A stretch of 44,350 nucleotides of DNA from Candidatus Chlorobium antarcticum (lineage in GTDB: Bacteria > Bacteroidota > Chlorobiia > Chlorobiales > Chlorobiaceae). The notes below the pieces were generated by a model that saw only the letters and a list, made by a program, of their open reading frames with translations, ran no database searches and was not told the DNA's origin. Shown in pieces: positions 15,660-26,019 of the stretch. The position numbers and the translations under genes were made by a program. The stretch is from the NCBI GenBank assembly GCA_030765725.1, contig JAVCDF010000010.1, positions 1 through 44,350 on the forward strand. Reading direction: 5' to 3'. Position 1 is the first letter of the stretch. Each line of letters begins with the position of its first letter.

Positions 15660-16316
15660 TCAGGCACCAAGTGCCTTGAGAATCCGGTCCCGTATCTCTT
15701 CAACCTTTCCCGTTCCTTCTACGGTGGTGAATTGCGGGGAGTCGTTCGAGGCTTCTTTTGAACGAGAGGTATAGTACTCTATGAGCGGGGAGGTCTGTTC
15801 GTGGTAAATGGCAAGCCGTTTTTTTACTGTCTCTTCGGTGTCGTCAACCCTCTGGATCAGCGGTTCGCCGGTTTCATCGTCAATTCCGGGCTGCTGAGGG
15901 GGGGTGAAGGTAAGATGGTAGGTTCTGCCTGAGGCCGGATGCACCCGCCGTCCGCTCATTCTCTGTATGATGTCGCTGTCTTCAACCCGGATTTCAATGA
16001 CATGATTGATGGTGATGCCTTCTCTGTCAAGAGCTTCCGCCTGGGCAATTGTACGGGGAAAGCCGTCAAACAGGCAGCCCTCTTTGCAGTCGTCAGCAGT
16101 GAGGCGCTCCTTGATGATTCCTAAAATTATGTCATCCGAAACAAGGTTGCCGGAATCCATGACCTCTTTCGCTTTGCGCCCGAGCGGGGTTTCTTCCTTT
16201 ACTGCCGCCCGAAGCATGTCGCCTGTGGATATTTGCGGTATCGCAAGTTCTTTCGATATGAAATTTGACTGTGTGCCTTTCCCGGCACCGGGGGCTCCAA
16301 GAAGAATAATTCTCAT
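15660..16316 (-). CDS. adk: Adenylate kinase
   Basis: A 218-residue enzyme that interconverts ATP+AMP and 2 ADP. It starts at ATG 16316; an in-frame TTG at 16319 is less likely. The P-loop GAPGAGKG is at residues 7-14. The AMP-binding and lid segments [14 protein letters not shown] and [19 protein letters not shown] are clear. The lid lacks the four zinc cysteines, so it is the non-zinc long form. It lies 8 nt after the hypothetical gene and 17 nt before priA, suggesting co-transcription. Confidence 0.97.
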   Translation of the reverse strand: MRIILLGAPGAGKGTQSNFISKELAIPQISTGDMLRAAVKEETPLGRKAKEVMDSGNLVSDDIILGIIKERLTADDCKEGCLFDGFPRTIAQAEALDREGITINHVIEIRVEDSDIIQRMSGRRVHPASGRTYHLTFTPPQQPGIDDETGEPLIQRVDDTEETVKKRLAIYHEQTSPLIEYYTSRSKEASNDSPQFTTVEGTGKVEEIRDRILKALGA

Positions 16317-16324
16317 CAAACTGC

Positions 16325-17029
16325 TTATAAGGATTTTTTCGTGGTGACGACGGTGACTTTTGGTTTTGAGCTATTAAGAGTGGCGGGTGCCGGTTCGGCG
16401 TTTTGTGTGGACGGTTTGAGGTCTATAACCTGTTTTGAAGGTGCTTTGCGGAACTCAATTGTAGTGGCTTTGGCGCTACCGGCTGGTTTTTTTGTGTGGC
16501 GGAGTTCGACCTGATTGAAAATCTGCTGAAAAGCTGCGGTCGGGCCTTCTGCATCCAATGTGCGCAGGAAATATTCGTCGTCTGTGATCGTGTTTTTTAC
16601 GAATTCGGAGTCGGTGCTGTCAAGAATCATCCTGATCATTCGCCTGCTCTCTCCCATGTCTCCTTTCGACTCAATCTGTGTTTCGGCTTTGGCATTGACT
16701 GTTGTAATGCGTTCGCCTAAACGGTCCGTTTCCTCCAGGAGTCCGATAGTGATCTTTATTTTAATGCCGAAAAGGGCGAATGATGATACTTCGGCTTGAA
16801 TGACGCTCATTCCACCAACAGCGGTTTTTTTGCTCCTGAGGTCCCATCCTACCCAGTGTTCAATTTTTGAGGTGATGTACTCGCTGATTTCATCGGAGCT
16901 TTTGGTGAACCGCCTTACTTTCAGTTCAGGGAATATGGGTGATTCAGAGGTATGTGTTGCATTGTCGGTAAGGCCGTAATAGGCTTTTGCCATCTCTTTG
17001 CGGAAGGGAAGTAATTCAAGCAGATCCAT
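16325..17029 (-). CDS. Conserved-looking hypothetical protein
   Basis: A 234-residue protein I do not recognise. It begins [20 protein letters not shown], with a central mixed alpha/beta domain ([35 protein letters not shown]). From about residue 180 a basic, Ala/Pro/Lys-rich tail follows ([27 protein letters not shown]). There is no signal peptide or membrane segment. It lies between rlmN and adk with gaps of 14 and 8 nt, so it is almost certainly expressed with them. Confidence 0.8.
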   Translation of the reverse strand: MDLLELLPFRKEMAKAYYGLTDNATHTSESPIFPELKVRRFTKSSDEISEYITSKIEHWVGWDLRSKKTAVGGMSVIQAEVSSFALFGIKIKITIGLLEETDRLGERITTVNAKAETQIESKGDMGESRRMIRMILDSTDSEFVKNTITDDEYFLRTLDAEGPTAAFQQIFNQVELRHTKKPAGSAKATTIEFRKAPSKQVIDLKPSTQNAEPAPATLNSSKPKVTVVTTKKSL

Positions 17030-17043
17030 GGTTGGTGTGCAGG

Positions 17044-18129
17044 TTAGGATTTATGGCTGTGCTCCATGCCTTTTGCTGCCAATTGGCCACAAGCTGCATG
17101 AATGGATGTTCCGTAGCTTTTTCTGAGGGTGACCTGCAGCCCGGCTTCAAGGAGCCGGTCCCGGAATCTGTCTCTGGTTTCGCTTGAAACAGTTGTAAAA
17201 TTAATATTAACGATACTATTATAATCAATCAAATTTATTTTGCAGAAAAACCCGGAAGCAAAACGGATGAGCTGACGGGCATCATCCATTGTGTCGTTCA
17301 CCCCTTCAAGCAGCATATAGACAAGTGTTACCGGTTCTCCGGTTTTCTTTGCATAGTGTGCCAGAACGGGCTGAAGTTCGTTGAGAGGGTAGTTCCGTGC
17401 GGCCAAAGGCATAAGCGCTTCGCGTTTCTCCTGAAATGCAGAGTGCAGCGAAACTGCCAGCTTGGTTTTCATTCCGGAAGTTGCAAGTTTTGCGATTTCG
17501 GGGATGACACCTACTGTTGAAATTGTGATTTTCCGTTGTGAGATGGCCGAGTCATAGCCTCTTGTGCTGAGGGTTTCTACAGCGTCCAGTACATTCGGAG
17601 TGTTGAGAAGGGGTTCTCCCATCCCCATGAATACTATGTTTGTGACCTTCTGCTCCCGTCCTGACGCGGCGAGCATGTCGTTGAGGGCATTTACCTGACC
17701 TACCATCTCTCCGGGGGTGAGGTTGCGCCCGGCTCCGAGTGTGCCGGTGGCACAGAATTTGCACTGCAGCGCGCATCCGGTCTGGGTGGAGAGGCATGCC
17801 GTTATGCGGTTTGTGGCGGGAATGAGGACTGTTTCAGTCATGGCGCCGTCAGGGAGGCGAAGGAGGAGCTTTTCGGTTGGGCCAGGGCATGCGCCTTCTT
17901 GAGCTTCGTTGTGCTGTGCAACTTCCGGAGGGGTGAGGGTGAAGGTTTCCGCAAGCCGTTCGCGCAATGCCTTGCTGAGGGTCGTCATTTCTTCAAATGT
18001 GTGGACCCGGTGGCTGAAAAGCCATTGATGGATCTGTTTTGCCCGCCATGCAGGCTCTTTTATCTCCGCCATGCGCAGGGTGAGCTGCTGCAGCGTCAGG
18101 TCGGTAATGTTCTGAATCGGTCTGGTCAT
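17044..18129 (-). CDS. rlmN: Dual-specificity 23S rRNA/tRNA adenine-C2 methyltransferase (radical SAM)
   Basis: A 361-residue radical-SAM enzyme that methylates A2503 of 23S rRNA and A37 of some tRNAs at C2. The cluster motif C-x3-C-x2-C is at Cys119, Cys123 and Cys126 (TGCALQCKFCATG). The second mechanistic cysteine is in IHAACGQL at about 347. GMGEPLLN and the Ser/Asn motifs that follow fit RlmN. It is the first gene of the minus-strand run and is divergent from the regulator gene at 18261. Confidence 0.96.
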   Translation of the reverse strand: MTRPIQNITDLTLQQLTLRMAEIKEPAWRAKQIHQWLFSHRVHTFEEMTTLSKALRERLAETFTLTPPEVAQHNEAQEGACPGPTEKLLLRLPDGAMTETVLIPATNRITACLSTQTGCALQCKFCATGTLGAGRNLTPGEMVGQVNALNDMLAASGREQKVTNIVFMGMGEPLLNTPNVLDAVETLSTRGYDSAISQRKITISTVGVIPEIAKLATSGMKTKLAVSLHSAFQEKREALMPLAARNYPLNELQPVLAHYAKKTGEPVTLVYMLLEGVNDTMDDARQLIRFASGFFCKINLIDYNSIVNINFTTVSSETRDRFRDRLLEAGLQVTLRKSYGTSIHAACGQLAAKGMEHSHKS

Positions 18130-18260
18130 TGTTCTTGTTCTCTCTGGTATGTTAGCGGAACGGAATATAACGCTCTTATTCCTGGTTTTGCTTGTGTCAA
18201 ACTAAAAAAGTACTTTAAGGCCAAAAGTTACAAACCAACAAGGACGAGATTGACCTCAGA

Positions 18261-18593
18261 ATGAAAGAAGCTCCCCCTGCAGACTTTAACCACCAGCTGA
18301 TCGACAAGCATATTCATGCACGCATTAGGTTTGCCGCTATTGCCTACCTGCAGGCTGTTGAAAAGGCCTCATTTGTTGAAATCAGGGACTGCATCAAGGC
18401 AACCGATGGAAACCTGAGTGTTCATATGCGTAAACTTGAAGCGGCGGGTTACATCAGCTGCGATAAGGGGTTTCAGTCGCGAAAACCCCATACAATTTAT
18501 CAGGTGACGGCAAAAGGCCGGTCGGCATTTCTGGCTTACAGGGAGAATGTGGGATCGTTTCTTGACCCCGAGTATCGCCTCCAGTCGGCATAA
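18261..18593 (+). CDS. Winged-helix DNA-binding regulator (HTH_34 type)
   Basis: A 110-residue protein that is almost entirely one winged helix-turn-helix domain. Helices start at DKHIHARIRFAAIAYLQAVE. The recognition segment is ATDGNLSVHMRKLEAAGYIS and the wing is KGFQSRKPHTIYQVTAKGR. This matches the small PF13601-like MarR/ArsR-related regulators. No ligand domain or metal site is seen. It is divergent from rlmN with 131 bp between and lies 50 bp before the phosphoesterase gene. The target genes are unknown. Confidence 0.85.
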   Translation: MKEAPPADFNHQLIDKHIHARIRFAAIAYLQAVEKASFVEIRDCIKATDGNLSVHMRKLEAAGYISCDKGFQSRKPHTIYQVTAKGRSAFLAYRENVGSFLDPEYRLQSA

Positions 18594-18643
18594 GGCTGGA
18601 GAGGGATTTTAATGGTCCAAATATTTAATATGGCAGGAGATCG

Positions 18644-19711
18644 ATGATACTACCCGAGAAAGGAAGAACCCTGAAGGCCAATGAGTGGACCGAGCTCATT
18701 GATGTTTTGCTGGAAGGGGAGAATATTGTTATTACCACGCATGAGAATTCCGATGGTGACGGCCTGGGATCCGAGGTGGCGCTGGCGCTGGTTCTGAAGG
18801 CGCTTGGAAAGGAGGTTTCCATCGTCAACCCGACACATGTTCCTCCCAACTACCGTTTTCTTACCGATTCCTACCCGATAACGCATTTCGACCCTTCAAG
18901 TGAAGAGGCCATAGCGGAGCTTACTCTTGCAGATGTTCTTGTGCTTCTGGATGCGAACCTTCACGACAGGATGGGACCTCTCTGGCCGCATGTGCAGTTT
19001 GCGCAGGAGCTCGGAGGTATGAAGGTGATTTGCGTCGACCATCATCTTGAGCCGGAAGATTTTGCTGACCTGATGGTCTGTGAGAATTATGCCTCTTCTG
19101 CTGGAGAACTCGTGTACGATCTTCTTACTGCTCTTGGTGAGCGGCTGGGCCATGAGCTTTTTACTCCCGCTGTTGCTGAGGGGCTTTATGTAGCAATTAT
19201 GACGGATACCGGGTCGTTCCGATTTCCCAAAACTTCCCCGTATGTTTACCGTATGGCTGGCGATCTGGTTGAGAGGGGAGCAGATGCGGCAATGGTGTAT
19301 GACCGGATATACAACTCACTCACTCCTCCGGCACTCAAGCTTTTAGGGCTCGCTCTAACTTCCATTTCCATTCTTGATGATGGCGACATTTCATGGCTTT
19401 TCATTTCACAGGAGATGCTTCGTCTGACGGGAGGCAAGCTGTTTGATACGGACCTGATTGTCAGTTATCTTCTCAGTGTTCCCTCTGTCAGGCTTGCAGT
19501 TCTGATGGTTGAAATGAAAGATGGCCGTACAAAGGCGAGTTTCCGGTCACGCGGAACCGTTTCGGTAAACCAGTTGGCTAAAAAGTACGGTGGCGGTGGC
19601 CATATGAACGCTGCCGGATGCCTCTTTCCTTTTTCTTCCGACAAGGCCCAAAAGGTTCTGCTTGAGGATGTGCGCCTTTTTCTTAAAAATCCCGAGTCGT
19701 TCAACAGTTGA
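18644..19711 (+). CDS. nrnA: DHH-family phosphoesterase, NrnA-like oligoribonuclease/pAp phosphatase
   Basis: A 355-residue protein with GCAGGAGA before ATG. The DHH domain shows [20 protein letters not shown] (metal-binding Asp pair), VLLDAN and [13 protein letters not shown]. It also has the conserved MTDTGSFRF and the C-terminal DHHA1 motif [11 protein letters not shown]. NrnA-type enzymes degrade very short RNAs and 3'-phosphoadenosine 5'-phosphate using Mn. A RecJ-like role is unlikely at this length. Followed closely by pepA. Confidence 0.88.
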   Translation: MILPEKGRTLKANEWTELIDVLLEGENIVITTHENSDGDGLGSEVALALVLKALGKEVSIVNPTHVPPNYRFLTDSYPITHFDPSSEEAIAELTLADVLVLLDANLHDRMGPLWPHVQFAQELGGMKVICVDHHLEPEDFADLMVCENYASSAGELVYDLLTALGERLGHELFTPAVAEGLYVAIMTDTGSFRFPKTSPYVYRMAGDLVERGADAAMVYDRIYNSLTPPALKLLGLALTSISILDDGDISWLFISQEMLRLTGGKLFDTDLIVSYLLSVPSVRLAVLMVEMKDGRTKASFRSRGTVSVNQLAKKYGGGGHMNAAGCLFPFSSDKAQKVLLEDVRLFLKNPESFNS

Positions 19712-19740
19712 CTGTTCCATTATTCATTTATCCTGTTACT

Positions 19741-21252
19741 ATGCCAATGAAAATCTCCGTTACTCTCAGTGATCTTCATGATATCAATGTTGATCTTCTT
19801 GCTCTTGCTTTCAGCAAAGCCGACTTGAAAAAAAAGGCTTCGAAAACGCTTGCTGCTGCAGGAATTTCCGCCAGTGTTCTTGATGACTTTAAGGCAGCTT
19901 CGGGTGAAGTGATACTTCTTTACCCTGCTGAAGGAAAGCTTCGTGCACAGCGCGTGGCGCTTGTTGGTACTGGTGAGGGGAAAACTGTTGATGATTTTCG
20001 GACAGCAGCTGTAGAGGTTGCCTCCAAAGCTGCGGCTCTTGAGCTTTCAAGCGTTACTTTTGATATTACAGGGGCTCTTCCGGGAGGAAAGAATGGCGTT
20101 GCTTCGCTTGCAGAGGCAGTTGTTGAGGGCGGGTATTTCGGCAGCTACCGTTTTGAGCGCCTCAAAAGTGGAATACTGGATAAAGAACCCAAAAAGGTTT
20201 CCGCAAAGAAGGGAGTATCTGCCTTTACACTACGCGTTGAACCTGCGCTTTTGGCAGATGCTGAAAAAGGGGCAGAGGCTGGACGGATAGTGGGCGAGGC
20301 CCAGTGCATGGCAAGGGATATGGTCAATCTGCCCGGCAATTATCTTCAGGCTGAGGATATTTCAAAGACTGCCGTTGCATCGGGCAAAAAATATGGATAT
20401 GCAGTAACGGTACTGCGCAAAAAAGAGATTGAGGCCTTGAAAATGGGTGGTCTGCTTGCCGTCAACCAGGGCAGCACCCATCCCCCGACTTTCACGGTTC
20501 TGGACTATAAGCCCAAAGGCAAGGCGAAGGCTGTAGTGGCTCTTGTTGGTAAAGGGGTAACCTTTGATTCCGGGGGTATTTCCATTAAGCCCTCAGAAGG
20601 AATGGGCGAGATGAAGTCCGACATGGGCGGTGCGGCTGCCGTTATAGGCGCTGTTGAGTCTGCCGCGCGGCTTGCTCTTCCTATAAGGGTAATTGGTCTG
20701 GTTCCTGCCACCGACAACATGCCTGACGGTTCCGCACAGAGACCGGGCGATGTTATTACCACTTATTCGGGTATTACGGTTGAAGTTGGCAATACAGATG
20801 CGGAGGGGCGCCTTATTCTCGCCGATGCTCTCAGCTTTGCAAAAGAAAAGTATAGCCCCGATGTGCTTGTTGATGTAGCAACCCTGACGGGTGCCTGCAT
20901 TGTGGCTTTGGGCTACAGGGTTGCGGGGCTTTTCAGCAACAGCGACAGCCTTGCAGCGGAAATTAGCGGGGCCGGAGAGGTTTCGGGAGAAAAGGTATGG
21001 CGTCTCCCCCTGTGGGACCTTTATGATGAGCAGATTAAGTCGGATGTTGCCGATGTGCATAATACGGGTGGTCGTGGGGCCGGTACAATCACTGCTGCAA
21101 AGTTCCTTCAGAAGTTTACCGATGGCCACGAAAAATGGGCCCATATTGACATTGCAGGACCATCCTTTTCTTCCAAAGGTTCCCTGAAAGTGACTGGCGG
21201 CACCGGTTTCGGCGTCCGTCTCCTTGTGGAGCTGATGAAGCAGTGGAAGTGA
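19741..21252 (+). CDS. pepA: Leucyl aminopeptidase (M17)
   Basis: A 503-residue cytosolic metallo-aminopeptidase. I prefer the ATG at 19741 ([12 protein letters not shown]); an upstream TTG at 19708 overlaps the previous stop. The N-terminal macro-like domain is followed by the catalytic domain, with [31 protein letters not shown] and the family signature [14 protein letters not shown], which hold the two-zinc ligands and the catalytic Lys and Arg. The late motif [16 protein letters not shown] is also present. Like E. coli PepA it could also bind DNA, but nothing here shows that. Confidence 0.95.
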   Translation: MPMKISVTLSDLHDINVDLLALAFSKADLKKKASKTLAAAGISASVLDDFKAASGEVILLYPAEGKLRAQRVALVGTGEGKTVDDFRTAAVEVASKAAALELSSVTFDITGALPGGKNGVASLAEAVVEGGYFGSYRFERLKSGILDKEPKKVSAKKGVSAFTLRVEPALLADAEKGAEAGRIVGEAQCMARDMVNLPGNYLQAEDISKTAVASGKKYGYAVTVLRKKEIEALKMGGLLAVNQGSTHPPTFTVLDYKPKGKAKAVVALVGKGVTFDSGGISIKPSEGMGEMKSDMGGAAAVIGAVESAARLALPIRVIGLVPATDNMPDGSAQRPGDVITTYSGITVEVGNTDAEGRLILADALSFAKEKYSPDVLVDVATLTGACIVALGYRVAGLFSNSDSLAAEISGAGEVSGEKVWRLPLWDLYDEQIKSDVADVHNTGGRGAGTITAAKFLQKFTDGHEKWAHIDIAGPSFSSKGSLKVTGGTGFGVRLLVELMKQWK

Positions 21253-21324
21253 GCTGGAACAAAAGAGGGCTTGCGGCAATGGGCAGAGTGGCTTTAGAGG
21301 TTTTATTAACATAATACGGCAGTA

Positions 21325-22659
21325 ATGAAGATTACCATATTTGGATCGGGCTATGTTGGGTTGGTAACCGGTGCCTGTTTTGCCGAAGTTGGCAATGAGG
21401 TGCTCTGTGTCGATATAGATCAGAACAAAATTAACCGTCTTAAAGAGGGAGATATCCCTATTTATGAGCCGGGACTTGAGGATATTGTTGTTGAAAATAG
21501 CCGTGAAGGCAGATTGCGCTTCACCTCGAACATTGAGGAGGGCGTGCAGTTTGGCCTCTACCAGTTTATAGCTGTTGGAACCCCTCCCGATGAGGATGGT
21601 TCCGCCGACCTTCGCCATGTGCTTGCCGTTGCCGAAAGCATAGGAACACATATGAATGAGTACCGGATAGTCATCAACAAGTCCACCGTACCTGTGGGGA
21701 CAGCCGATCTTGTTCGTGAAAAAATCAACAGCGTCCTTGCCGGGCGCTCTGCTACCATTGACTTTGATGTTGTTTCCAACCCGGAGTTCCTTAAAGAGGG
21801 AGACGCCGTTGACGACTTCATGAAGCCAGAGCGCATTGTTGTGGGTGTTGACAACCCGAGAACCAAAGAGTTGCTCCGCTTTCTCTATTCGCCATTCAAT
21901 CGCAGTCATGAACGGTTCCTTGCAATGGATGTCCGCTCAGCTGAGCTGACGAAATATGCGGCCAATGCCATGCTGGCCACGAAAATCAGCTTCATGAACG
22001 AGATTGCCAACATTTCAGAGCGGGTTGGCGCCGATGTGGAGGCTGTCAGGCGTGGAATCGGTTCCGATTCTCGGATCGGATTCTCTTTCATCTATCCCGG
22101 TGTCGGGTACGGCGGTTCCTGCTTTCCCAAAGATGTGCAGGCTCTTGAGCGCACTGCCCGGAAGTACGGCTATGATTCCCGCATTCTCCAGGCAGTAGAG
22201 GCTGTCAATCATGATCAGAAAAACAGCATTGTTGCTAAAATCAACGACCATTTCGGAGGTAGCCTCAAGGGTCGGACCTTCGCGATATGGGGACTTTCTT
22301 TCAAACCCAACACCGACGACATGCGTGAAGCACCCAGCAGGGTGGTTATTGAGGCGCTGTGGAAAGCTGGAGCCAGTGTGAGGGTATATGATCCTGTTGC
22401 CATGGATGAGGTTGAACGCATTTACGGCAAAAGGGAAGATCTTTACTATGCCGCTAACCCTGAAGACGCGGTGAAGGGTTCCGACGCACTTGTGGTGCTT
22501 ACCGAGTGGATGGTGTTCCGCAGCCCCGACTTTGAAATGGTCAGGCGGGATTTGAAGAGCCCTGTCATTTTTGACGGTCGTAACATCTACAACCCTGAGT
22601 TCATGGAGCAGTCCGGTTTTACCTACTATTCCATCGGTCGCTTGCCCAGAGGTGTCTGA
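21325..22659 (+). CDS. ugd: UDP-glucose 6-dehydrogenase
   Basis: A 444-residue enzyme that oxidises UDP-glucose to UDP-glucuronate with two NAD+ for envelope polysaccharide. The N-terminal Rossmann fold starts [20 protein letters not shown]. The catalytic Cys266 lies in [12 protein letters not shown]. The C-terminal domain is present, with [17 protein letters not shown]. Full family length. Its last 34 bases overlap the 3' end of thiD on the opposite strand, so the two transcripts converge. Confidence 0.96.
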   Translation: MKITIFGSGYVGLVTGACFAEVGNEVLCVDIDQNKINRLKEGDIPIYEPGLEDIVVENSREGRLRFTSNIEEGVQFGLYQFIAVGTPPDEDGSADLRHVLAVAESIGTHMNEYRIVINKSTVPVGTADLVREKINSVLAGRSATIDFDVVSNPEFLKEGDAVDDFMKPERIVVGVDNPRTKELLRFLYSPFNRSHERFLAMDVRSAELTKYAANAMLATKISFMNEIANISERVGADVEAVRRGIGSDSRIGFSFIYPGVGYGGSCFPKDVQALERTARKYGYDSRILQAVEAVNHDQKNSIVAKINDHFGGSLKGRTFAIWGLSFKPNTDDMREAPSRVVIEALWKAGASVRVYDPVAMDEVERIYGKREDLYYAANPEDAVKGSDALVVLTEWMVFRSPDFEMVRRDLKSPVIFDGRNIYNPEFMEQSGFTYYSIGRLPRGV

Positions 22660-23456
22660 ACATGGTTCAGGGGTCCGCACCCCTTTCCTATTTTCCATGC
22701 CACTGCAGCCTTTATGGCGGCAGTGGCATATTTTTTCGCCTTTCCTACGGCGTCTTCCATACTCGTCCCCGATGCAAGGCATGAGGCAATGGCGGATGAG
22801 AGCGTGCAGCCTGTGCCATGCGTATTGCGGGTGGCAATTTTTTCAGCGCTGAACCAGGTGATGCGCCCGTTGTGCAGAAGGCAGTCGCTGCATACGGCTC
22901 CGCTGCCGTGCCCTCCTTTTATGAGAACTGATGGGGCACCCATGTGATGCAGAGCCGCGGCCGCATCTTCTATCGCTTGATTTTCATCGCCAATGCGTGT
23001 AATTCCAAGCAGCATTGCGGCTTCGGGCAGGTTGGGGGTGATGAGGGTTGCCTGTGGCAGCAGCTCCCTTCTCATTACGGGCAGGGCGTCGTTATCCAGC
23101 AATGAGGAGCCTGACGATGAGCGGAGCACGGTGTCGAGCACAATGGGGACGGGACGGGGGAGTTCGCGGAGGAGAGAGGAGACTGCCTCTGCCATGGATG
23201 CGCTTCCGAGCATACCTATTTTTACCGCATCTATGGCAATGTCCCGATAAAGTGCCCTGCATTGAGCTTGAACGCATTCGCTGCTCATTGGGTATGATGC
23301 ACTCACTTCGCATGTGTTTTGAGCTGTTACGGCGGTTATGACCGACAAAGCATAACAACCAAGGGCTGATGCGGTTTTTATGTCGGCCTGTATGCCAGCT
23401 CCGCCGCTGCCGTCGGAGCCGGCAATGGTGAGAATGGTGGGTGGGGTAGCGGTCAT
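22626..23456 (-). CDS. thiD: Hydroxymethylpyrimidine/phosphomethylpyrimidine kinase
   Basis: A 276-residue ribokinase-fold enzyme that makes HMP pyrophosphate for thiamine synthesis. The N-terminal motif [20 protein letters not shown] is diagnostic. ALIKGGH-like [10 protein letters not shown] and the anion-hole motif [14 protein letters not shown] (catalytic Asp replaced by Cys as usual in ThiD) are clear. The start codon overlaps the thiE stop as ATGA. The C-terminus runs about 30 residues past the usual end ([16 protein letters not shown]) into the convergent ugd overlap. Confidence 0.95.
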   Translation of the reverse strand: MTATPPTILTIAGSDGSGGAGIQADIKTASALGCYALSVITAVTAQNTCEVSASYPMSSECVQAQCRALYRDIAIDAVKIGMLGSASMAEAVSSLLRELPRPVPIVLDTVLRSSSGSSLLDNDALPVMRRELLPQATLITPNLPEAAMLLGITRIGDENQAIEDAAAALHHMGAPSVLIKGGHGSGAVCSDCLLHNGRITWFSAEKIATRNTHGTGCTLSSAIASCLASGTSMEDAVGKAKKYATAAIKAAVAWKIGKGCGPLNHVQTPLGKRPME

Positions 23457-24082
23457 GACTGCATGCCCTCCCGCATTTCCTTGAGAATCGCTTCAGCCGC
23501 AAGGCGGGGGTTCGCTGCTCGGCTGATGGCGGAAATGACGGCAATTCCCGAGGCCCCGTTGGATATGACATTGCGCGCATTCTCCAGCTGTATGCCGCCA
23601 ATGGCAATAAGAGGGATGGAGAGCAGCGAGGAGGTTATCTGAAGGGCCTGGGTACCTACAGGCGGCAATGGCTTGTCTTTTGAGCCGGTAGGGAAGATGT
23701 GTCCGAATCCAACATAGTCTGCGCCTTCTCGTTCAGCCTGAAGGGCCTCTTCAGCAGTTCCGGTGGACACACCGATGATTTTGTCGGGCCCGAGCAGTTT
23801 TCGTGCCTCCGGGGCTGGGATGTCGTCCTGACCGAGATGCACCCCGTCTGCCCCGACGGCAAGGGCAATATCAAGACGGTCATTGATAATAAACAGCGCA
23901 TTGTGTTGCCGTGTCAGTGGCAGGATAGCTTCCGACCACCTGCAGAGATCCCTTCCGGATGCATTTTTGTTGCGGAGCTGAATCATTGTTGCTCCACCGG
24001 CGAGAGCTTTTTCGGCAATGTCGAGTGGGGGAAGCCCGTCATCGGTAATGACGCAGAGAATGGGGCGCGAAGGGAACTTCAT
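23453..24082 (-). CDS. thiE: Thiamine-phosphate synthase
   Basis: A 209-residue TIM barrel that joins HMP pyrophosphate and thiazole phosphate. Signature parts seen are MIQLRNKNASGRDL, FIINDRLDIALAVGADGVHL, GQDDIP, YVGFGHIFPTGSKD and IPLIAIGGIQLENA. It overlaps both thiD (ATGA) and the upstream tenI-like gene (ATGA), so the three are translationally coupled. No TPP riboswitch was recognised upstream of the operon. Confidence 0.94.
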   Translation of the reverse strand: MKFPSRPILCVITDDGLPPLDIAEKALAGGATMIQLRNKNASGRDLCRWSEAILPLTRQHNALFIINDRLDIALAVGADGVHLGQDDIPAPEARKLLGPDKIIGVSTGTAEEALQAEREGADYVGFGHIFPTGSKDKPLPPVGTQALQITSSLLSIPLIAIGGIQLENARNVISNGASGIAVISAISRAANPRLAAEAILKEMREGMQS

Positions 24083-24723
24083 GGTAGCAGTCGGTTAATG
24101 GTTTCAGCGGTCTTTCGGAAGTTTGCTTTGTCACTGAAGAGGCCAAGAGAGGCAACTCCCCAGGCACCGCATTCAATGCATTGTATGGCATTTTCAGGTG
24201 TTATTCCTCCAAGCGCAAACACGGGAATAGACACGGCTTTGCATACCTCCCTGAGCTTTTTCGGCCCCTGCAGTGGGCCATATCTCGGTTTTGAAAGCGA
24301 GGTAAAAACAGGACTGAAAAAGATGTAGTCCACACCTTCTTTCTCAGCCGAGAGCGCGCCTTCAAGAGAGTGGACACTTTTGCCGTACAGCATTGCCGGG
24401 GAAGCGTTTCTCAGGCGAAGGGCAGGGCAGGAGTGTTCGGGCAGGTGGACGCCGTCAAGCCCTGCGGCAAGGGCAATATCCATTCGTTCGCTGAGCATGA
24501 GCAGTGATCCAATTGGCAATGGTTCCTTTGCTGTTTGTCCTGCAAGGCAGAGGATCTGGCGCGCATCGAGGTGCTTTTCGCGGATAAGAATCATTGCAGG
24601 CCGGCTTGGCGGAAGCTCCCGCAGCTGCAGGGAAAGCTGCTGGTTGTTTCCGCCCGATTCCTTCCCGCTCGTTATCCAGCAAATGCGGGGAAGACGGGTG
24701 GTGGAGGCTTTTTTGGGGCTCAT
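24079..24723 (-). CDS. ThiE/TenI-family protein
   Basis: A 214-residue paralogue of ThiE. It has the same barrel landmarks: LIREKHLDARQIL, LLMLSERMDIALAAGLDGVH, YIFFSPVFTSLSKP and IPVFALGGITPENA. The ThiE motif RxK is replaced by REK, and the HMP-PP loop differs (HLPEHSCP rather than HLGQDD). That makes a TenI role (thiazole tautomerase) or a salvage synthase more likely than a second ThiE. It is first in the thi operon. Confidence 0.85.
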   Translation of the reverse strand: MSPKKASTTRLPRICWITSGKESGGNNQQLSLQLRELPPSRPAMILIREKHLDARQILCLAGQTAKEPLPIGSLLMLSERMDIALAAGLDGVHLPEHSCPALRLRNASPAMLYGKSVHSLEGALSAEKEGVDYIFFSPVFTSLSKPRYGPLQGPKKLREVCKAVSIPVFALGGITPENAIQCIECGAWGVASLGLFSDKANFRKTAETINRLLP

Positions 24724-24820
24724 CTCTCTCAGGCTTTTTTGATTATTCTCGGACTATAAATAAATTATACCGTAATCACAACCTGCCCTTCCCCCCGTTA
24801 TAACCCTGTTATACGGCTCT

Positions 24821-25306
24821 ATGGCACACATTGAACAGAAGCTTGCCGACATCGGACTCTCGCTCCCTGCGCTACCTCCCCCTGCAGGCCAGTATGTAAC
24901 GGCTGTTTCAGTTGGCAATATTATCTATACCTCTGGCCATCTTCCTTTTTCAGAAGGTCGCCTTATTGCCGAGGGTTCACGGGGAAGGGTCGGGGACGAA
25001 AGTCTTGAGGCGGCCGCCCTTGCGGCCCGTATTGCGCTGCTCAATGCGCTGGCCTCAATCCGTTCTGTTGCCGGTTCGCTTGATGCATTGGAACGCATTG
25101 TGAAACTGACTCTGTATGTTGCCAGTGAGCCCTCCTTCAACGACCAGCATCTGGTTGCAGATGGAGCATCTTCTCTTCTCAATGAACTGTTCGGTGAGAA
25201 GGGAGTCCATGTTCGCAGCGCCGTTGGTGTTGCCGAACTGCCTCTGGGTGCCAGCCTGGAGCTTGAGCTTATCGTCCAGTACGACCCCTTTTACAAGCTC
25301 GTTTAA
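24821..25306 (+). CDS. RidA/YjgF-family protein (YjgH-like branch)
   Basis: A 161-residue protein of the trimeric chorismate-mutase-like fold. It begins MAHIEQKLADIGLSLPALPP, with GNIIYTSGHLPF, ALAARIALLNALASI, LTLYVASEPSFNDQHLVADG and the end RSAVGVAELPLGASLELELI. Classic RidA hydrolyses reactive enamine/imine intermediates from PLP enzymes and uses an Arg in the R-xV-V motif. Here the Arg is in VRSAVGVAELPLG. The longer form with the N-terminal LGL--P--P motif is of unproven activity. It is divergent from the thi operon. Confidence 0.9.
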   Translation: MAHIEQKLADIGLSLPALPPPAGQYVTAVSVGNIIYTSGHLPFSEGRLIAEGSRGRVGDESLEAAALAARIALLNALASIRSVAGSLDALERIVKLTLYVASEPSFNDQHLVADGASSLLNELFGEKGVHVRSAVGVAELPLGASLELELIVQYDPFYKLV

Positions 25307-25344
25307 CGACTGAATAAACAACCCTACTCAGGCGGATAAAACTA

Positions 25345-25384
25345 CGATTTAAATGGCATACATTATGCTGTTTAAATCGTTTTA
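25345..25384 (+). terminator. Stem-loop, probable terminator of ridA-like gene
   Basis: CGATTTAAA pairs perfectly with TTTAAATCG (25345-25353 with 25371-25379), and inside it GCATA pairs with TATGC across a 2x2 internal loop. TTTT follows. It starts about 40 nt after the stop codon. It is AT-rich, so a weaker terminator, possibly bidirectional. Confidence 0.5.
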
Positions 25385-26019
25385 TGCGTTTACGCTATTA
25401 CTGAAAATCCCCAAATGTAATACAGTGAACGCGATAATAAGAGCGCTTCATATTTATTTAATTCTTACTGTTCTTAGGTGATGCAACAACTGCATTATGA
25501 AGAAAAGTTTGTCTTTTCTTTGCGTTCATCAGCTTAGTTTCTTGGTTCGTTTATATGGTAATAATTATTTTATATAAAATTGACTTTCTTGTTTTAATAC
25601 AACCACTTAAACTTGTTAGTATAAAGTTATTTTTATTTGGTTATAAGATTTCTAAACTTGTTTATAGTATTGTGTTAATGTTGCTCTTTTGGTGGTTATC
25701 ATGTTTTGTTTCTTATTTGTATTAGCTTGGTTCATTTGTTTTATTGTACTTTTTGTTTTTGGTTTTGGTTTTGATTATTTCTTCTCTTATTTGGATGCAT
25801 TCTGCTTATTCTTTTCTCTTCTTTGGTTGATCTCGTGTTGGTTATGGTCTCGTTTTTTCTTGTTTGGTAGATCTGTTTCTCTGGGCGAGACTGTGCTCTT
25901 TCTTGTCGGTTACGGGCTCTCTGGAATGTTTTTTTGTCTTTTTCGTCGGTGATGGGTAAACTGCCCTTTGTTACTAATGCTCCTGGTGTCTCTCTTTTCT
26001 TTTTAATTATGCCTGTCCC
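25385..26019. other. T-rich plus-strand leader before the processing protease
   Basis: About 630 bases with no convincing gene. From about 25,500 the plus strand is extremely rich in T (with G) and poor in A and C, quite unlike its neighbours. An 87-codon frame at 25689-25952 (MFCFLFVLAWFICFIVLFVF) is hydrophobic only because TTT, TTG and TTC codons dominate, and it lacks a ribosome site. The strand bias fades into the protease gene at about 26,020. It may be a long untranslated leader or a decayed region. Confidence 0.45.

Noticed and set aside
20593-21909. A 438-codon minus-strand open frame across pepA and ugd
   Set aside because: It is antisense to two clear enzymes and has no family-like motifs.
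24724-24820. A possible TPP riboswitch upstream of the thi operon
   Set aside because: The 97-bp gap shows no CUGAGA-type thi-box or conserved stem set, and is very short for one.
25689-25952. An 87-codon hydrophobic open frame in the T-rich leader
   Set aside because: Its residues follow from T-rich composition, there is no ribosome site, and no membrane-protein family is recognisable.
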